Positions 6,781-9,519 of a DNA stretch of 9,519 nt are shown piece after piece; within the stretch, counting starts at the first letter, position 1, and every line of letters begins with the position of its first letter. The position numbers and the translations under genes are program-made. Under the pieces are notes generated by a model. It was not told the origin of the DNA and searched no databases. It saw only the letters and a program-made list of their open reading frames with translations. The stretch lies in contig PMJA01000411.1 of the NCBI GenBank assembly GCA_003158415.1, positions 10,026 through 19,544 on the forward strand, given 5' to 3'. The DNA is from Methylobacter sp. Lineage in GTDB: Bacteria > Pseudomonadota > Gammaproteobacteria > Methylococcales > Methylomonadaceae.

Positions 6781-6910
6781 ATAAAGACATCCCTGTAGTC
6801 AGGAGACAAAAACTTTGGAGTCAAAGTCATGGTAAATAGTGTCGTTGTAACTCATTAGAAGATGACGGCTTTGTTACGGTCATTTCGATGTTGATGGTTA
6901 TTTTAATGAG
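6754..6910 (-). ncRNA. Candidate structured RNA (sRNA or attenuator leader of the EAL gene)
   Basis: Upstream of the leftward terminator, the minus strand can form a 7-bp stem, CTCATTA with TAATGAG (6904-6910 and 6851-6857), enclosing ATGAC with GTCAT (6879-6883 and 6862-6866), then a hairpin ACTTTG-CAAAGT (6822-6827 and 6812-6817) followed by five T, then CCTG-CAGG (6800-6803 and 6792-6795), then the terminator. No ORF of any size explains it. It could be a free small RNA or a conditional leader of the EAL gene. It matches no riboswitch class I recognise. Short stems can occur by chance, so only the terminator itself is firm. Confidence 0.35.
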
Positions 6911-6963
6911 GTTTTTATATTAAATAAAGCGATATTATTAGATATTTATATCTCTTAATAGAA

Positions 6964-6969
6964 TATAAT
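6964..6969 (+). promoter_or_regulatory. Consensus -10 box, possible cysTWA promoter
   Basis: A perfect TATAAT in an AT-rich stretch on the strand of cysT. No good -35 lies at 16-18 bases (the best is GATATT at 6941-6946). If used, the message would have a leader of about 310 bases that includes the 13-codon ORF at 7218. AT-rich DNA produces such boxes by chance. Confidence 0.3.
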
Positions 6970-7217
6970 GGGCTTGGTTAAGACGTTTGGAACAGATTGC
7001 CTGACGGCGGATTCCGACCCATAATGAAACCGTCGACACGGCTAATTTAGGCATCGCTCTAAATATCTTTTAATTAGATAATACCATCTAATATGAGCAT
7101 TTTATTAAAAATAGAATTCTCTTTAAACTTAACGCAAAACTAAGGTTTTCTACCTAAATCATTTTGCGTTGGCTAATCCACTAAAGTTAAATCAGCGGAA
7201 CAACATGAGGAGACGAT

Positions 7218-7259
7218 ATGCAGTCCGTGTCCGATTTAACAACCGCCGCCACTTTTTAA
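7218..7259 (+). CDS. 13-residue ORF with strong ribosome binding site, possible leader peptide
   Basis: ATG 7218 follows GAGGAG (7207-7212) by 5 bases, a better site than that of cysT itself, and encodes MQSVSDLTTAATF before TAA at 7257-7259. It ends 28 bases before the cysT GTG. It contains no cysteine or methionine run that would suggest classical sulfur-amino-acid attenuation. It may be a leader peptide, a remnant of a lost gene between the promoter and cysT, or an inactive site. No relative is recognised. Confidence 0.4.
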   Translation: MQSVSDLTTAATF

Positions 7260-7287
7260 TGTAGCCAATCACCCGTGGAGTCTAGTC

Positions 7288-8115
7288 GTGTCAAAAAGCA
7301 GTGTTATGCCGGGTTTTCGTCCGGCCCTGGGGTTCGCCCTGGTCTATTTAAGTCTGGTGGTTTTAATTCCGCTAAGCACCTTAGTGTTTGAAAGTTTTAA
7401 GCTGAGCTGGGGTGATTATGTCCATATTATTACCAACAAGCGGGTGCTGTCGGCGTTTCGGGTGAGTTTTTCTACGGCGCTGGTGGCCGCGTTGATCGCC
7501 AGTTTCTTTGGTTTTATTGTCGCCTGGGTGTTGGTGCGTTATTCATTTGTCGGCAAGCGGTTTTTTCATGCCTTGATCGACTTCCCCTTCGCCCTGCCGA
7601 CCGCCGTCGCCGGTATCGTGTTGGCGACCATCTTCCAGCCCAGCGGTTTTCTGGGGAAATTGCTGATGAATACCTTGGGCGTACAGGTGGCTTTTAAGCC
7701 GCTGGGTATCGTGATGGCGCTGATTTTTATCAGCATTCCGTTTGTCGTGCGCACGGTCGAGCCGGTGTTGCTGGAATTCGAGTCCAGCATGGAAGAAGCC
7801 GGTTCCAGTCTGGGCGCTACCCGCCTGCAAGTGTTCGGTAAAATCATTTTCCCCAATGTTTTCCCCGCCTTGCTGACCGGTTTTGCGCTGGCTTTTGCCC
7901 GGGGCGTAGGCGAATACGGCTCGGTCATCTTTATTGCGGGTAATCTGCCTTATGTGTCGGAAATTGTGCCGTTATTGATCGTCACCAAGCTGGAGCAGTT
8001 TGATATTCAAGGGGCCACCGCCATCGCCTTGACCATGCTGGTGATTTCTTTCGTGCTGCTGTTGTTGATTAATTTGCTGCAATTTTGGGTGCGCAAGCGT
8101 TCAGGACAATTATAA
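7288..8115 (+). CDS. cysT: Sulfate/thiosulfate ABC transporter permease CysT (CysU)
   Basis: A 275-residue inner-membrane permease (E. coli CysU: 277). It imports sulfate or thiosulfate together with CysW and the CysA ATPase, receiving substrate from a periplasmic binding protein. Family features are [18 protein letters not shown] (96-113), [17 protein letters not shown] (149-165), and the EAA loop [21 protein letters not shown] (from 169), which contacts CysA, then [17 protein letters not shown] (203-219). About six membrane helices are visible, the first at 11-35 and the last at 243-266. The start is GTG; GGAG at 7277-7280 with a 7-base spacer supports it over the ATG at 7306. cysW follows after one base, so the two are translationally linked. 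The usual upstream sbp gene is absent, so the binding protein must be encoded elsewhere. Confidence 0.95.
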   Translation: MSKSSVMPGFRPALGFALVYLSLVVLIPLSTLVFESFKLSWGDYVHIITNKRVLSAFRVSFSTALVAALIASFFGFIVAWVLVRYSFVGKRFFHALIDFPFALPTAVAGIVLATIFQPSGFLGKLLMNTLGVQVAFKPLGIVMALIFISIPFVVRTVEPVLLEFESSMEEAGSSLGATRLQVFGKIIFPNVFPALLTGFALAFARGVGEYGSVIFIAGNLPYVSEIVPLLIVTKLEQFDIQGATAIALTMLVISFVLLLLINLLQFWVRKRSGQL

Positions 8116-8116
8116 G

Positions 8117-8989
8117 ATGAGTGCAACCATGAATGTTATTAAACTGCCCGTCGCCAAATTGGTCGTGCGTCAACCGCAAGCCCTGCAAGATCCTGATTGG
8201 GTCAGATGGGGTCTAATTGCGATTGCCATCAGTTTTATCAGTCTGTTTATCTGCCTGCCTTTAGCCTTGGTTATTTTTCAGGCTTTCTCCAAAGGCTTGG
8301 CGGCCTATGGTTCGGCAATAACCAATCCCGACACGCTGGCCGCCATCCGGCTGACCTTGTTGACTGCGTTGATTACCGTGCCGTTGAATACGGTATTCGG
8401 CGTCGCCGCTGCCTGGGCCATCACCCGTTTTGAATTTAAAGGCAAAAGCCTGTTGACCACCTTGATAGACCTGCCGTTTTCGGTGTCGCCGGTTATATCG
8501 GGATTGATTTTCGTGCTGTTGTTCGGCGCCGAGGGCTGGTTTGGCGACTGGCTGATAAAACACGATATAAAAATTATCTTTGCCGTTCCCGGCATCGTTC
8601 TGGCTACGCTGTTTATTACCTTTCCGTTCGTAGCGCGGCAGTTGATTCCGCTGATGCAGGAAATGGGCCATCAGGAAGAAGAGGCCGCATTGTCGTTAGG
8701 CGCAAGCGGTTGGAAAACGTTTTGGGCCGTCACCATCCCTAATATTAAATGGGCGTTGCTGTACGGCGTGTTGCTGTGCAACGCCAGGGCGATGGGCGAG
8801 TTTGGCGCAGTATCCGTGGTTTCCGGGCATATCCGGGGCTTGACCAACACCTTGCCGTTACATGTAGAAGTCAATTACAACGAATATAACATAGTCGGCG
8901 CTTTTGCCAGTGCGTCGATACTGGCGGCTTTGGCGGTCGTGACCCTGGTTTTAAAAACAGCTCTGGAGAGGAAGCAGGATAACCGATAG
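8117..8989 (+). CDS. cysW: Sulfate/thiosulfate ABC transporter permease CysW
   Basis: A 290-residue second permease (E. coli CysW: 291), forming the transmembrane heterodimer with CysT. Diagnostic stretches are the hydrophobic helix at 31-57, [17 protein letters not shown] (94-110), [22 protein letters not shown] (116-137), [19 protein letters not shown] (166-184), the EAA loop [19 protein letters not shown] (187-205) that docks on CysA, and [20 protein letters not shown] (222-241). The last helix is at about 258-280. The ATG at 8117 is one base after the cysT stop; AGGA at 8103-8106 is 10 bases away, rather long, so translation probably depends on ribosomes finishing cysT. An in-frame ATG at 8129 is an alternative start. 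After it a 153-bp gap precedes cysA, longer than is usual inside this operon. Confidence 0.95.
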   Translation: MSATMNVIKLPVAKLVVRQPQALQDPDWVRWGLIAIAISFISLFICLPLALVIFQAFSKGLAAYGSAITNPDTLAAIRLTLLTALITVPLNTVFGVAAAWAITRFEFKGKSLLTTLIDLPFSVSPVISGLIFVLLFGAEGWFGDWLIKHDIKIIFAVPGIVLATLFITFPFVARQLIPLMQEMGHQEEEAALSLGASGWKTFWAVTIPNIKWALLYGVLLCNARAMGEFGAVSVVSGHIRGLTNTLPLHVEVNYNEYNIVGAFASASILAALAVVTLVLKTALERKQDNR

Positions 8990-9022
8990 GTGACGGGCAG
9001 TTGCTGCTGAACTTCTAATACA

Positions 9023-9056
9023 CACAAACCCTCTCCAGCAGGAGTGGAGGCTTGTG
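9023..9056. repeat. Imperfect hairpin in the cysW-cysA gap
   Basis: CTCC-AGCA-GGAG (9033-9044) forms the core and CACAA (9023-9027) with TTGTG (9052-9056) the outer stem; the middle is partly paired. It lies between two operon genes and has no T-run, so it is not an evident terminator. It may be a degenerate palindromic repeat or a processing or stabilising element that lowers cysA output relative to the permeases. Confidence 0.35.
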
Positions 9057-9142
9057 GTTGCCGCAGCCCATTGTTTCGTTGGGTAATCTGTATAAATGCT
9101 TGAACTCCAAGCCCCCATGATTTTATTTTTGAGATTCTTTTT

Positions 9143-9519
9143 ATGAGTATTTTACTTTCCGACATCAGTAAAAATTTCGGTTCTTTTTCCGCCTTAGATC
9201 ACATCAACCTGGAAATTCCAGAAGGTGAACTGGTCGCCTTGCTGGGGCCTTCCGGTTGCGGGAAGACCACGCTGTTGCGCATCATCGCCGGACTGGAAAA
9301 TGCCGACCAGGGGCGCGTCTTGTTGAGCGGCGTCGATAAAACTACTCAGAATGTCAGCCAGCGCGGTATCGGCTTTGTGTTTCAGCATTACGCGCTGTTT
9401 CGGCACATGACAGTATTCGAGAACGTGGCGTTCGGCTTGCGGGTCAAACCCCGCCGCGACCGTCCAAGCAACGATGTCATCGCTAAAAAAGTCCATGCCT
9501 TGCTGGAGCTGGTGCAGCT
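9143..9519 (+). CDS. cysA: Sulfate/thiosulfate ABC transporter ATPase CysA, N-terminal part
   Basis: The first 125 codons of the ATP-binding subunit; the rest lies beyond the right edge. The start [13 protein letters not shown] is typical. Walker A is GPSGCGKT (35-42), followed by LLRIIAGLE (44-52), and the Q-loop glutamine is Q81 in [19 protein letters not shown]. The full protein is normally about 330-360 residues, so the signature LSGGQ, Walker B and the regulatory domain are not visible. It hydrolyses ATP on the cytoplasmic face to drive import through CysT and CysW. The start codon has only a weak ribosome binding site (GAG at 9131-9133, 9 bases away) after an unusually long gap from cysW. 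The ATPase could alternatively be called from another importer family, but the operon order makes CysA nearly certain. Confidence 0.93.
   Translation, partial: MSILLSDISKNFGSFSALDHINLEIPEGELVALLGPSGCGKTTLLRIIAGLENADQGRVLLSGVDKTTQNVSQRGIGFVFQHYALFRHMTVFENVAFGLRVKPRRDRPSNDVIAKKVHALLELVQ

Larger units (their letters stand above)
6781..7287. other. Long intergenic region between the EAL gene and cysT
   Basis: No convincing gene on either strand. The part at 6895-7130 is very AT-rich and full of short perfect inverted repeats: AGATAT-ATATCT (6940-6953), ATTTAG-CTAAAT (7045-7064), ATTAGAT-ATCTAAT (7073-7092), and AACGCAAAA (7131-7139) with TTTTGCGTT (7162-7170). The word GATTGCCTGACGGCG at 6995-7009 is the inverted match of the repeat at 5616-5630. 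In most sulfate operons I know, a sulfate-binding protein gene (sbp) occupies this place; no remnant of it is visible. Confidence 0.6.

Noticed and set aside
6829..6858. Nine-codon plus-strand ORF (MVNSVVVTH) with GGAG 8 bases before it
   Set aside because: Too short, and its ribosome binding site lies within a hairpin of the candidate minus-strand RNA; no downstream gene nearby to regulate.
6829..6885. Minus-strand 18-codon ORF (MTVTKPSSSNELQRHYLP) upstream of the leftward terminator
   Set aside because: No ribosome binding site and no recognisable similarity; treated as part of the noncoding candidate.
7045..7064. ATTTAG-CTAAAT hairpin as a plus-strand terminator
   Set aside because: Stem of six mostly A-T pairs with an eight-base loop and only a weak T-rich stretch after it; no gene ends there.
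8261..8671. 136-codon minus-strand frame opposite cysW
   Set aside because: Antisense shadow; composition rich in Q, R, G and N, typical of a reversed membrane-protein gene.
9194..9496. 100-codon minus-strand frame at the right edge
   Set aside because: Antisense to cysA, whose Walker A and Q-loop are clear on the plus strand.

Overview
The window reads as a chromosomal segment of a mid-GC gammaproteobacterium. The evidence is an Escherichia coli-type two-gene proton-translocating transhydrogenase (pntA, pntB), a sulfate/thiosulfate ABC transporter operon (cysT, cysW, start of cysA), a GraTA/HigBA-type toxin-antitoxin pair, and small palindromic intergenic repeats built on a TTCCCACGC...GCGTGGGAA hairpin. 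Repeats of this kind are, from memory, common in gammaproteobacterial methanotrophs (Methylococcales) and their relatives. The phylum-level placement is fairly safe; the methanotroph suggestion is only an inference.

Layout from left to right. (1) 1-417, minus strand: a DUF2442 gene running off the left edge, preceded by and overlapping the C-terminal part of a DUF4160 gene whose N-terminus is missing. (2) 705-3677, plus strand: pntA and pntB, each with a clear ribosome binding site and 12 bases apart, followed by a strong hairpin. (3) 3678-4759: a roughly 167-bp element with near-perfect 23-bp terminal inverted repeats (possible MITE), abutting a lone trypsin-like serine peptidase gene with an intact His-Asp-Ser triad. 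(4) 4806-5772: a HigB-family toxin and HigA-family antitoxin operon bracketed by two directly oriented 82-bp copies of a palindromic repeat; the second copy has entered the start of a small ORF that keeps a good ribosome binding site. (5) 5777-6667, minus strand: an EAL-fold protein in which all the usual catalytic and metal-binding residues appear to be replaced. (6) 6668-7287: a 620-bp intergenic region holding a strong leftward rho-independent terminator with no gene feeding it, several nested inverted repeats, a consensus -10 box and a 13-codon ORF with a strong ribosome binding site. (7) 7288-9519, plus strand: cysT, cysW and the first 125 codons of cysA; no sulfate-binding protein gene (sbp) sits beside them.

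Functionally, PntAB exchanges hydride between NADH and NADP+ at the expense of the proton gradient and supplies NADPH. CysT and CysW form the inner-membrane channel for sulfate, powered by the CysA ATPase, feeding sulfate reduction that itself consumes NADPH. The stretch from 3678 to 5772 looks like an accessory patch of mobile-repeat, peptidase and toxin-antitoxin material between these two housekeeping operons. The least explained part is the 6750-7287 intergenic region, where a candidate small RNA or attenuator on the minus strand and a possible leader peptide for cysT are the best leads.
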